6,317 bases of DNA from Oscillospiraceae bacterium (lineage in GTDB: Bacteria; Bacillota; Clostridia; Oscillospirales; Acutalibacteraceae), in contig JAQXMV010000107.1 in the NCBI GenBank assembly GCA_029013165.1, forward strand, positions 1 to 6,317. The letters run 5' to 3'. The translations under genes and the position numbers were made by a program. Numbering within the stretch: position 1 is the stretch's first letter; each line of letters opens with the position of its first letter. The notes beneath the pieces are model-generated. The model worked only from the letters and a program-made list of their open reading frames with translations, was not told the DNA's origin and did not search any database. Shown piece by piece: positions 1 to 6,043 of the stretch.

Positions 1-672
1 CTGCAGTTCGGCGGCGACGACCAGTGGAGCAATATGCTCGGCGGAACGGAGCTGATCCGAAAGAAGCTGGGCGAAGACGCGGCGGCTATGACCATTACTC
101 TGCTGCTAAATTCCGAGGGCAAGAAAATGGGCAAGACCCAAAGCGGTGCTGTGTGGCTCGATCCGAATAAGACCAGTCCCTATGATTTCTATCAGTACTG
201 GAGAAATGTGGCCGACGCCGATGTCTTAAAGTGTATCAGAATGTTGACTTTCCTGCCCCTCGAGGAAATTGATAAAATGGATTCATGGCAGGGCAGTGAG
301 CTCAACAAGGCCAAGGAGATCCTTGCCTTTGAGCTGACGAAGCTCGTCCACGGTGAGGAAGAAGCGAAAAAAGCCGACGAGGCCGCAAAGGCTCTTTTCG
401 GCGGCGGAGCTAACAGCGACAATATGCCCACAACGGCTTTGAGTAAGGATGATTTTACCGACGGTGCCGTGTCCCTTATTGATATGATGCTGAAAGCCGG
501 AATCATCAAGTCAAGAGGTGAGGGCAGACGCCTGATTGAACAGGGCGGTGTTTCCGTTGATGATAAGAAGGCGGTTTCTTTTGCCGATACGGTTTCTGCC
601 GACAGCTTTGAAAAAGGCTATGTCATCGTGAAAAAAGGCAAGAAAGTATATAATAAATTTATTATCGAATAA
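1..672 (+). CDS. tyrS: Tyrosyl-tRNA synthetase, C-terminal part (5'-truncated by window edge)
   Basis: Tyrosyl-tRNA synthetase (EC 6.1.1.1) charges tRNA-Tyr with tyrosine in the cytoplasm. The reading frame is already open at base 1, and 223 residues precede the TAA. Visible are the class I substrate-pocket motif LQFGGDDQWSNMLGG at the very start, the KMSKS-loop equivalent GKKMGKT (about nt 118-138), and the segment AVWLDPNKTSPYDFYQYWRN just after it, which is highly characteristic of bacterial TyrRS. A helical anticodon-binding region follows, then a C-terminal S4-type RNA-binding domain from about nt 460, with RGEGRRLIEQGGVSV as its core. Bacterial TyrRS is about 400-420 residues, so roughly 180-190 N-terminal residues, including the HIGH motif, lie upstream of the window. 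Nothing suggests damage. An ATG at nt 34 is internal to the frame and is not the start. Any T-box leader would be outside the window. The next gene starts 24 nt downstream and may be co-transcribed. Confidence 0.96.
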   Translation: MQFGGDDQWSNMLGGTELIRKKLGEDAAAMTITLLLNSEGKKMGKTQSGAVWLDPNKTSPYDFYQYWRNVADADVLKCIRMLTFLPLEEIDKMDSWQGSELNKAKEILAFELTKLVHGEEEAKKADEAAKALFGGGANSDNMPTTALSKDDFTDGAVSLIDMMLKAGIIKSRGEGRRLIEQGGVSVDDKKAVSFADTVSADSFEKGYVIVKKGKKVYNKFIIE

Positions 673-696
673 TCATTCGTGAAAGGACGGTGAACG

Positions 697-1182
697 GTGA
701 CGACGCCGTTTCATCGGGTGATCATTATGAATACGAAAAAATCAGGCGTGGCTGTGATGGGCTTTCTTTCGGCCATCTGCTCTTTTGCTTCCCTGCTGTT
801 ATATGTTCTGATTCCGCAGTCGGATTTGGCTAATTCCGTGACACGCCCGGCCTCTCACGGTTTATATGCGTTGCTGGTTTCGCCGGTGCTGGCGGCAGCG
901 GCTCTTCTGCTGTTTTGTCTGGCCTATATCAGGCAAATCGGTGCATTTACTAAGACATATAAGCCGGCTCTTTGCTACGGTGCCTTTGGACTGGTGGGTC
1001 TCGGATTGGTTTTCAATCTGATTTCTTCCGTTGCCTTTACCGCCTCGCAGTTCAGTCTCGGCTTTGCCGCTCCTGTCGACGGCACCGTATGGGAAACACT
1101 CGCTGTTTTTACGGCGGTTTTCAGTGTGCTCAATCTCGCTTATGCGGTTTTGACGGTAACGGCGAAACGGAAGCTGAAGTAA
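697..1182 (+). CDS. Small four-helix integral membrane protein, function unknown
   Basis: I do not recognise this 161-residue protein. Four hydrophobic segments long enough to cross the membrane can be read at about residues 18-39, 57-78, 91-114 and 133-154, with short polar loops and a basic tail (TAKRKLK). The lysines before helix 1 (NTKK) and at the C-terminus suggest both ends face the cytoplasm. No catalytic or binding motif is evident. The start is uncertain: GTG at 697 has AAAGGA at 682-687 with a 9-nt gap and is taken here. GTG at 718 and ATG at 727 are in the same frame; the latter gives the natural-looking start MNTKKSG (151 residues), but with a weaker ribosome site. The gene lies 24 nt after tyrS with no terminator between, so read-through from tyrS is likely. 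It is probably real because the hydrophobic pattern is regular and a ribosome site is present, but its role cannot be inferred. Confidence 0.75.
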   Translation: MTTPFHRVIIMNTKKSGVAVMGFLSAICSFASLLLYVLIPQSDLANSVTRPASHGLYALLVSPVLAAAALLLFCLAYIRQIGAFTKTYKPALCYGAFGLVGLGLVFNLISSVAFTASQFSLGFAAPVDGTVWETLAVFTAVFSVLNLAYAVLTVTAKRKLK

Positions 1183-1216
1183 AAAATTAAGAATCAATAA
1201 AATTTTCGATTATATG

Positions 1217-1219
1217 AGG
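1217..1219 (+). promoter_or_regulatory. Ribosome binding site that fixes the alpha-mannosidase start
   Basis: TGAGGTG (1215-1221) carries an AGG core 6 nt before ATG 1226. The in-frame ATG at 1214 overlaps this site and has only AT-rich sequence before it, so translation most likely begins at 1226. No convincing promoter is seen in 1183-1225. A TAAAAT at 1198-1203 resembles a -10 box but has no matching -35 box. Confidence 0.7.
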
Positions 1220-1225
1220 TGCATT

Positions 1226-4200
1226 ATGGACAAGAAAATCTACACAATCGCGACTGCCCATCTGGATACGGTGTGGAACTGGGATTTTGAGCATGTGATC
1301 AATGTCTGCCTGAAAGAAACTCTGGATAAGAACTTCCAGCTTTTTGAGCAGTTTCCCGATTATTGTTTCAACTTCGAGGGTGCATACCGCTATGAGCTTT
1401 TTGAGGAGTATTATCCGGAAAAATTTGAACAGCTCAGAAAGTATATCGAGCAGGGCAGATGGAATGTTACCGGCAGCAGCTATGAAAACGGCGATGTCAA
1501 TGTTCCCTCTCCGGAAAGTCTCTTTAGAAACATCCTTTACGGAAACGGCTATTTTGAAAAGAAATTCGGCAAGAGGAGCAACGATATTTTCCTGCCGGAC
1601 TGCTTCGGTTTCGGCTGGGCTTTACCCTCTATCGCCGAGCACGCAGGACTGAAAGGCTTTTCCACTCAGAAGCTTTCATGGGGCAGTGCCTACGGTATTC
1701 CCTTTGATATCGGTCTGTGGTATGGCGTCAACGGCAAGCCGATTTATGCCAGCCTCGATGCCAAGTCCTATTGCACAACCTTTAAGAAGGTCAGAACCAA
1801 GAAAGACCTGCTGGATAAACTCAATAAAAATGTCAAGAAATACGATCTGCCCATGACCTATGCCTATCACGGCGTCGGTGATGTGGGCGGCGCACCGAAG
1901 GAACAGTCTGTCAAGACGGTCTGCAGTGAAATGGCACAGAACGATACCTCGGATATTAAAGTCCTGTCGTCTTCTCCGACGGAGTTTTTTGAAGATGTTG
2001 CCGCTTTGGATGCCGGTATTCAGAGAAAGCTGCCGGCCTATAACGGCGAACTGCTGATGACCTGTCACGGCGTCGGTTCCTATGTTTCCCGTGCTTTCAG
2101 CAAAAGAATGAACAGACGCGGCGAAGAGCTGGCCGACATGGCGGAGAGAAACTCTGTAATTGCCATGAATATCTGCGGAACCGATTATCCGAAAACTGAG
2201 ATCGACAAATCCTGGAAGCGCATTATTGCCCACACCTTCCATGATGATATCACCGGAACATCAGTTCAGAGGGTTTATCAGCGTTCCTGGAATGATTATA
2301 TCCTCAGTGCCAATCAGCTCACCAATGCCTTTGAGGGTTCCACACGAGAAGTGATCAAAAATCTTGACACCTCATGGGTGAAAGGCGTGCCGGTTGTGGT
2401 TTCCAACACCGTAGAGCAGCCGAGAATGGCCACAGTGGATGTCAAGGTGCCTTATTACGGTTACAATTATGTCAGAGTCTTTGACGGTGAGGGCAAGGAA
2501 GTTCCCTCCCAGGTCAACGGCGTATCTGACGGTATGATGTTCGTAACACTCAGCGCTCATGTACCGGCTCTCAGCTTTAAGGTTCTTGATGTGATTTACA
2601 GCGAAGAACCCTGCAAGATGTATACCGGTATGAGAGCCGAAAACGGTCGTATTGAGAATATGAAGTATATTGTTACTGTTGACAGAAACGGCGACATCGC
2701 TTCTATCATTGATAAAACCCTCGGTAACAAAGAGATTCTCAGTAAGCCAATCCGCTTTGAGATCAATAAATATAAAGGTACAAAGGAATATGTCGCCTGG
2801 GAACTGACCTATAAGGAGCTGGACAAATATCCCTGGGAGTTTGCCGAAAAGGGCAAATGCCGCGTAGTGGAGGCCGGCGCTTCAAGGGTCACGCTGAGAG
2901 TGGATCAGACTGCGAGCAAATCTGCCTTTACATATTATGTCTCTCTTTCCGTCGGCTGTCCCTATGTCAGCGTATACAACGAAGTGGAGTGGAGAGAGTT
3001 CCGCAGAGCGCTTCATAACGGTTTCTGCTTCAATCTGAAGACCGATCATTCCACCTTTGACCTCGGACTCGGCGCCATCAAGAGAAACAAGGCCAACAAA
3101 AAGCTCTTTGAGGTACCGGCGCAGAAATGGGCTGATATGACGAATAAAGACGGCACCTTCGGTGTTTCTGTTTTCAGTGACTCGAAATATGGCTGGATGA
3201 TGAAAAACGAGAAAACCCTTCGTCTGACGGTTGCCCATTCTCCGAAGAATTATTACAGAGACGACAGCGTTCAGGGTATGCTTGAGTTCGGCCTGAACCG
3301 TTACGGCTATGCGATTTATTCCCACAAGGGCGATTACACCAACGGTACGCAGATCTTTGCCCGCTTCTTCAATCAGCCGGCTTCCGCCTTTACCTGCGAC
3401 AAGCATGAGGGTGCTTTGGGCAGAGAGTATTCTTTCGGCAGCATCAGCGACGGCAATGTCATTATCCGCGCACTCAAGAAAGCGGAAAACAGTGATGAGA
3501 TTATCGTCCGCGTCAATGAGGGTGCCAACAAGATAGCTAGAAATGTGAAGATCAGTCTCGGTAACGGCATTGTTAAGGCCCGTGAAGTCAACGCCATGGA
3601 GGATGAAATCGGTGATGCCGCTATCGCCGACGGCTCACTTGTCTTTGACCTGGAGCCCTATGAGGTGAAGACTTTCGCCGTGAAGCTCGCCAGCGGTATT
3701 TTCAAGGCCAGTGCCAAGCAGATTCCCGTTGAGCTTCCCTATAATACCGACATTGTTACCTTTAACCACAATACAGGCAGTGCGGCCATCCCCACCATTA
3801 ATGTTTCCGTGCCCGGTGAAATTTTCCCCAAGGAGATCGAGTGTGCCGGTTATCACTTCAAAACCGGTGACATCTGGGGCGAGGGCAACAACGCTCTGAT
3901 TTGCGGCGGTCAGGAAATCGTGCTTTCCGGCAACAAGTTCTGCTTTATCGGTGCTTCCCTTTACGGCGATAAGGTCTATAACTTCAAGGTTGACGGCAAG
4001 CGTTATCCTGTCAGAGTGCAGTCGATCAACGAGCGTATCGGCAAGTGGGATCTCTATGACCTTGCCGAGGTGGCAAACATCAAGACAGACAGACTGGCCT
4101 GGGAGTGCACCCATACCCACGGTCCCGACGGCGACAATGCCGCCGCACAGCTCTACTTCTTCATGTATGAGATGGACATCGGTGACGCCGGCAAGATTAC

Positions 4201-4390
4201 GCTGCCTGATGACAACGGACTGATCATCATTGCTGCCGTTCAGAGCAGTGACAGTTCAAGCATCCGACTTGAGACTGAGCTTTATGATCGTGTTTCCGGC
4301 AGAACATTTGATTATCGTATGACCAATAAAGAAAAGCGCACCTGTAAGCGCATGAAGAAGAAGTTCAAGAAGACCCCGAACAAATCATGA
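1226..4390 (+). CDS. Glycoside hydrolase family 38 alpha-mannosidase
   Basis: A 1054-residue retaining alpha-mannosidase (GH38, zinc-dependent) that removes terminal alpha-mannose from mannosides or glycans. No signal peptide is seen, so it should act in the cytoplasm on imported oligosaccharides. The GH38 catalytic domain begins almost at the N-terminus with TAHLDTVWNW (zinc ligands H12 and D14). LPDCFGFGWALPS carries the expected nucleophile D125, followed by TQKLSWG. GVGDVGG at about 216-222 matches the conserved GxGDxGG block. HGVGSYVSRAFSKRMNRR (from H281) leads into the helical middle domain, and FHDDITGTS contains zinc ligand H339. The beta-sandwich GH38 C-terminal domain covers roughly 470-820. 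An additional beta-rich region (about 833-1020), with THTHGPDGD at 962-970, follows, then a lysine/arginine-rich tail. Metal and nucleophile roles are assigned by family knowledge. Linkage specificity (alpha-1,2, 1,3 or 1,6, or a phosphorylated substrate as in MngB) cannot be read from sequence. No transporter or regulator is adjacent in the window. The gene looks intact. Confidence 0.93.
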   Translation: MDKKIYTIATAHLDTVWNWDFEHVINVCLKETLDKNFQLFEQFPDYCFNFEGAYRYELFEEYYPEKFEQLRKYIEQGRWNVTGSSYENGDVNVPSPESLFRNILYGNGYFEKKFGKRSNDIFLPDCFGFGWALPSIAEHAGLKGFSTQKLSWGSAYGIPFDIGLWYGVNGKPIYASLDAKSYCTTFKKVRTKKDLLDKLNKNVKKYDLPMTYAYHGVGDVGGAPKEQSVKTVCSEMAQNDTSDIKVLSSSPTEFFEDVAALDAGIQRKLPAYNGELLMTCHGVGSYVSRAFSKRMNRRGEELADMAERNSVIAMNICGTDYPKTEIDKSWKRIIAHTFHDDITGTSVQRVYQRSWNDYILSANQLTNAFEGSTREVIKNLDTSWVKGVPVVVSNTVEQPRMATVDVKVPYYGYNYVRVFDGEGKEVPSQVNGVSDGMMFVTLSAHVPALSFKVLDVIYSEEPCKMYTGMRAENGRIENMKYIVTVDRNGDIASIIDKTLGNKEILSKPIRFEINKYKGTKEYVAWELTYKELDKYPWEFAEKGKCRVVEAGASRVTLRVDQTASKSAFTYYVSLSVGCPYVSVYNEVEWREFRRALHNGFCFNLKTDHSTFDLGLGAIKRNKANKKLFEVPAQKWADMTNKDGTFGVSVFSDSKYGWMMKNEKTLRLTVAHSPKNYYRDDSVQGMLEFGLNRYGYAIYSHKGDYTNGTQIFARFFNQPASAFTCDKHEGALGREYSFGSISDGNVIIRALKKAENSDEIIVRVNEGANKIARNVKISLGNGIVKAREVNAMEDEIGDAAIADGSLVFDLEPYEVKTFAVKLASGIFKASAKQIPVELPYNTDIVTFNHNTGSAAIPTINVSVPGEIFPKEIECAGYHFKTGDIWGEGNNALICGGQEIVLSGNKFCFIGASLYGDKVYNFKVDGKRYPVRVQSINERIGKWDLYDLAEVANIKTDRLAWECTHTHGPDGDNAAAQLYFFMYEMDIGDAGKITLPDDNGLIIIAAVQSSDSSSIRLETELYDRVSGRTFDYRMTNKEKRTCKRMKKKFKKTPNKS

Positions 4391-4394
4391 TCGT

Positions 4395-4410
4395 CTTTTC
4401 CCGGGAAAAG
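4395..4410. repeat. 16-nt perfect palindrome just after the alpha-mannosidase stop
   Basis: CTTTTCCCGGGAAAAG reads identically on both strands and begins 4 nt after the TGA of the mannosidase. As RNA it could only fold with its centre opened as the loop, giving a stem of about six pairs. As DNA it has the symmetry of a dimeric protein site. It lacks a following T run, so it is not a terminator by itself. Function unknown. Confidence 0.6.
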
Positions 4411-4433
4411 AAAGCCAAATAACAAAAAATCGG

Positions 4434-4464
4434 CCCTATTCGCTGAACGAATAGGGTTGATTTT
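4434..4464 (+). terminator. Terminator-like hairpin between alpha-mannosidase and histidinol-phosphatase genes
   Basis: CCCTATTCG (4434-4442) pairs perfectly over 9 bp with CGAATAGGG (4448-4456) around a 5-nt loop (CTGAA). TTGATTTT follows, and an A-rich run (AACAAAAAAT, 4421-4430) precedes it, so the structure could stop transcription in both directions. The T tract is interrupted by GA, so termination may be incomplete. Only 32 nt separate the hairpin from the next start codon, leaving little room for a separate promoter after it. It could therefore act as a partial terminator or attenuator inside one transcript. Confidence 0.75.
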
Positions 4465-4478
4465 ACATTCATGAAAGC

Positions 4479-4481
4479 AGG
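4479..4481 (+). promoter_or_regulatory. Ribosome binding site that fixes the histidinol-phosphatase start
   Basis: AGCAGG (4476-4481) places an AGG core 7 nt before ATG 4489. The in-frame ATG at 4471 would add MKAGNN but contains this site within its own codons and has no ribosome site upstream, so 4489 is the likely start. Confidence 0.65.
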
Positions 4482-4488
4482 TAACAAC

Positions 4489-5310
4489 ATGATCCGATCA
4501 AACTGTCATACGCATACGCGTTATTGTGATGGAAAAAATACAGCGGAAGAAATGGTCAGAGCCGCCATTGACAACGGTTTTGAATCTCTGGGCTTTTCCG
4601 GGCACAGTCCCATGTTTTTTGAGAATGACTGGGCGATGTCCGAAGAGAATCTAGGCGAGTATATCCGTGAAATCCGATCGCTGAAAGAAAAATACGCAGA
4701 TCAAATTGACATACTCTGCGGTATTGAGCTTGACAGCTGTCACACCGGCATCAGGGCTGAGGATTTTGATTTTGTGATTGCTTCCGTTCATCAGTTCATC
4801 TGCGGCGAAAAGGTTTATTATATCGACTATACCGGCGAGGCGTTGTCAACGGCCGTGAGGGAGCTTTTCGGCGGTTCCTGGAACAAAATGGCGCAGGAAT
4901 ATTTCAGGCTCGTCGCCGATCACGCCCTTTCCGGCAACTATGATATCGTCGGTCATTTTGATTTGATCACCAAGTTCAACGATAACGGAGAATACTTTGA
5001 CGAGCGTGATGAAACCTACCGAGAGGCCGCCGTCTCTGCTGTTGACAGAATCCTTACAGCTCGTCCCGATATGCTTTTTGAAGTGAACACCGGAGCCATG
5101 TATCGTTGCGGCAACCAGCGTCCCTATCCGGCGGCGTTCATTCTCGAGCACATCAAAAGCAGGGGAGGGGAGATCACCATCACCTCGGACGCTCACTGCT
5201 GTGAGGCAATCGCCTATGCCTTTGAGGAGGCGGCAGCGTATTGCCGCCGATGCGGCTTTGATTCTGCGGTGATACTTACCGTTCAAGGCAAAAAAAGAAT
5301 CAAGCTATGA
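4489..5310 (+). CDS. hisK: Histidinol-phosphatase, PHP family (HisK/HisJ type)
   Basis: A 273-residue cytoplasmic metal-dependent phosphatase of the PHP superfamily, predicted to convert L-histidinol phosphate to L-histidinol plus phosphate (EC 3.1.3.15), the penultimate stage of histidine biosynthesis. PHP metal-ligand motifs appear in order: HTHTRYCDG (H7, H9), GFSGHSP (H39), CGIELD (E80), ASVHQF (H101), IVGHFDLI (H156) and ITSDAH (D234, H236). FEVNTGAMYRCG near residue 197 and the spacing CDGKNTAEEMV are typical of histidinol-phosphatases rather than DNA polymerase PHP domains. Length matches the roughly 260-280 residues of Firmicute HisK (also called HisJ). The gene is isolated: no other his gene is visible, which is common for this enzyme type in Firmicutes. 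A hairpin lies 32 nt upstream. No terminator separates it from the tRNA gene downstream, so its transcript may run on to the terminator after the tRNA. Another PHP phosphoesterase with a different substrate is possible but less likely. Confidence 0.9.
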   Translation: MIRSNCHTHTRYCDGKNTAEEMVRAAIDNGFESLGFSGHSPMFFENDWAMSEENLGEYIREIRSLKEKYADQIDILCGIELDSCHTGIRAEDFDFVIASVHQFICGEKVYYIDYTGEALSTAVRELFGGSWNKMAQEYFRLVADHALSGNYDIVGHFDLITKFNDNGEYFDERDETYREAAVSAVDRILTARPDMLFEVNTGAMYRCGNQRPYPAAFILEHIKSRGGEITITSDAHCCEAIAYAFEEAAAYCRRCGFDSAVILTVQGKKRIKL

Positions 5311-5339
5311 AGAAAAATCGAAGTTCAGGATGAAATATA

Positions 5340-5368
5340 TTGACAAATCCATGTGATTTTGATACAAT
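5340..5368 (+). promoter_or_regulatory. Strong sigma-A-type promoter for tRNA-Ser
   Basis: TTGACA (5340-5345) and TACAAT (5363-5368) are separated by exactly 17 nt. TG at 5360-5361 one base before the -10 box adds an extended -10 element. This is near consensus for the vegetative sigma factor. Transcription should start around 5375, giving a leader of about 42 nt that RNase P would remove before the tRNA at 5418. Confidence 0.88.
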
Positions 5369-5417
5369 AAGCAAGCGCTGTTAAGCTGTGATTTGCTTGA
5401 CTGTTCACATAATATCA

Positions 5418-5503
5418 GGAGAGTTGTCCGAGTGGTCGAAGGTGCAGCACTCGAAATGCTGTGTACGTAAGTACCTAGGGTTCGAATCCCTAACTCTCCG
5501 CCA
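5418..5503 (+). tRNA. tRNA-Ser, anticodon CGA (reads UCG)
   Basis: An 86-nt gene folds as a class II tRNA. Acceptor strands GGAGAGT (5418-5424) and ACTCTCC (5493-5499) pair over 7 bp, with discriminator G5500 and an encoded CCA at 5501-5503. The anticodon stem CAGCA/TGCTG (5445-5449, 5457-5461) closes the loop CTCGAAA with anticodon CGA at 5452-5454. The long variable arm, the hallmark of tRNA-Ser, is GTAC-GTAA-GTAC (5463-5474). The T arm is TAGGG-TTCGAAT-CCCTA (5476-5492). The D stem is short (CC/GG), with an apparent U-U opposition at the 10:25 position. The gene forms a complete unit with its own promoter and terminator. A 60-codon frame running across it (5388-5570) is not a gene. Confidence 0.97.
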
Positions 5504-5508
5504 AATGT

Positions 5509-5546
5509 CCACGGTAATTCTGATAGAATTATCGTGGGCTTTTTTT
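5509..5546 (+). terminator. Intrinsic terminator of the tRNA-Ser unit
   Basis: CCACGGTAATTCT (5509-5521) pairs with AGAATTATCGTGG (5525-5537) over 13 positions, including one G-U pair and a very tight loop; opening the last pair gives 12 bp and a 5-nt loop. GC and seven T residues (5540-5546) follow. It starts 5 nt after the tRNA CCA end. Textbook Rho-independent form. Confidence 0.93.
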
Positions 5547-5599
5547 ATGCCCAAAAACCGCTTGAAATAAGACTTTCTGCTTGTTTTGCGTACCCCCCC

Positions 5600-5725
5600 A
5601 AATAAACCCTCGACTACCCAAGAAGACCAAACCGGTCTAAAATAGTCTCATCATTTCTGAGCAAGTCTAAAGAGTAGATTGGACTAACTTAGAATGAATC
5701 AGAAAAAAGAAAAGGATGGGACCAA
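5600..5725. other. IS66 subterminal non-coding region with short repeats
   Basis: No gene is seen between the candidate IS end and tnpA. GTCTAAA occurs twice, 30 nt apart (5635-5641 and 5665-5671), and a near-inverted copy, TTGGACT, lies at 5679-5685. AGACC (5624-5628) and GGTCT (5634-5638) form a small inverted repeat. These could be transposase-binding or regulatory repeats, but they are short and could be chance. TAGAAT (5690-5695) might be a -10 box, though no good -35 box is at the right distance. Confidence 0.4.
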
Positions 5726-6043
5726 ATGGGTACAGAAATACAAACAGTAAAGAATCAGATGACGCTGAAGAACTGGGTGGAAGAGGTGGCAGAATGTCAA
5801 TCATCGGGCATGACGGTATCGGCCTGGTGTGAACTTCACGGAATCAATGTAAAAACATACTACTACCATCTGCGACGGGTACGGGAAAGCTTGCTTACAG
5901 AAAGCCATGTTGTTCCGTTGAGCACGAAAAACATTTCGGATAATATTGAAATCTTCAGCGGCGATGTGAGAATAACTCTGCCCTTCGGATGTTCGGAAGA
6001 AACCCTGTCAACGGTTCTGAAGGTGCTGAAAAATGCTCAGTGA
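5726..6043 (+). CDS. tnpA: IS66 family accessory protein TnpA (OrfA, helix-turn-helix)
   Basis: A 105-residue protein matching the first gene of IS66 elements, thought to bind DNA and required with TnpB for transposition by TnpC. Residues 16-53 (NWVEEVAECQSSGMTVSAWC, continuing HGINVKTYYYHLRRVRE) form the helix-turn-helix-like region typical of the family, in which an AWC..HGI..KTYYYH pattern recurs. A less conserved linker follows. The C-terminal part (IEIFSGDVRITLPFGCSEET, residues 74-93, then LSTVLKVLKNA) matches the usual ending of TnpA proteins. The start at 5726 is supported by AAAGGA (5711-5716), 9 nt upstream. Length is normal and the frame intact. The stop lies 11 nt inside tnpB, which fits translational coupling. 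Confidence 0.9.
   Translation: MGTEIQTVKNQMTLKNWVEEVAECQSSGMTVSAWCELHGINVKTYYYHLRRVRESLLTESHVVPLSTKNISDNIEIFSGDVRITLPFGCSEETLSTVLKVLKNAQ
6020..6025 (+). promoter_or_regulatory. Ribosome binding site of tnpB inside tnpA
   Basis: AAGGTG lies within the last codons of tnpA, 7 nt before ATG 6033. It supports re-initiation of ribosomes finishing tnpA. Confidence 0.65.

Noticed and set aside
862..1197. 111-codon minus-strand open frame opposite the membrane protein gene
   Set aside because: Polar, glutamine/arginine-rich translation with no recognisable features; the plus-strand frame has regular membrane helices and a ribosome site.
1183..1225. Possible terminator or promoter between the membrane protein and alpha-mannosidase genes
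   Set aside because: Only AT-rich sequence with a TAAAAT hexamer and a weak AAAATTTT symmetry; no stable stem and no matching -35 box.
1676..2242. 188-codon open frame on the minus strand inside the alpha-mannosidase gene
   Set aside because: It lies wholly antisense to a gene with clear GH38 motifs, has no recognisable protein features, and is explained by the codon bias of the real gene.
2882..3406. 174-codon minus-strand open frame inside the alpha-mannosidase gene
   Set aside because: Antisense shadow of the GH38 gene; no family motif.
3635..4120. 161-codon minus-strand open frame inside the alpha-mannosidase gene
   Set aside because: Antisense shadow; composition follows from the GC-rich third positions of the GH38 coding strand.
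4846..5286. 146-codon minus-strand open frame inside the histidinol-phosphatase gene
   Set aside because: The plus strand has all PHP metal-ligand motifs; the antisense frame has none of its own.
5452..5503. Possible tRNA-targeted integration (att) site of a phage or integrative element
   Set aside because: No repeated tRNA 3' end and no integrase gene are seen in the window; the nearby mobile DNA is an IS66 element, which does not use tRNA att sites.
5388..5570. 60-codon plus-strand open frame
   Set aside because: It runs through the tRNA-Ser gene and its terminator, so it is not a protein gene.
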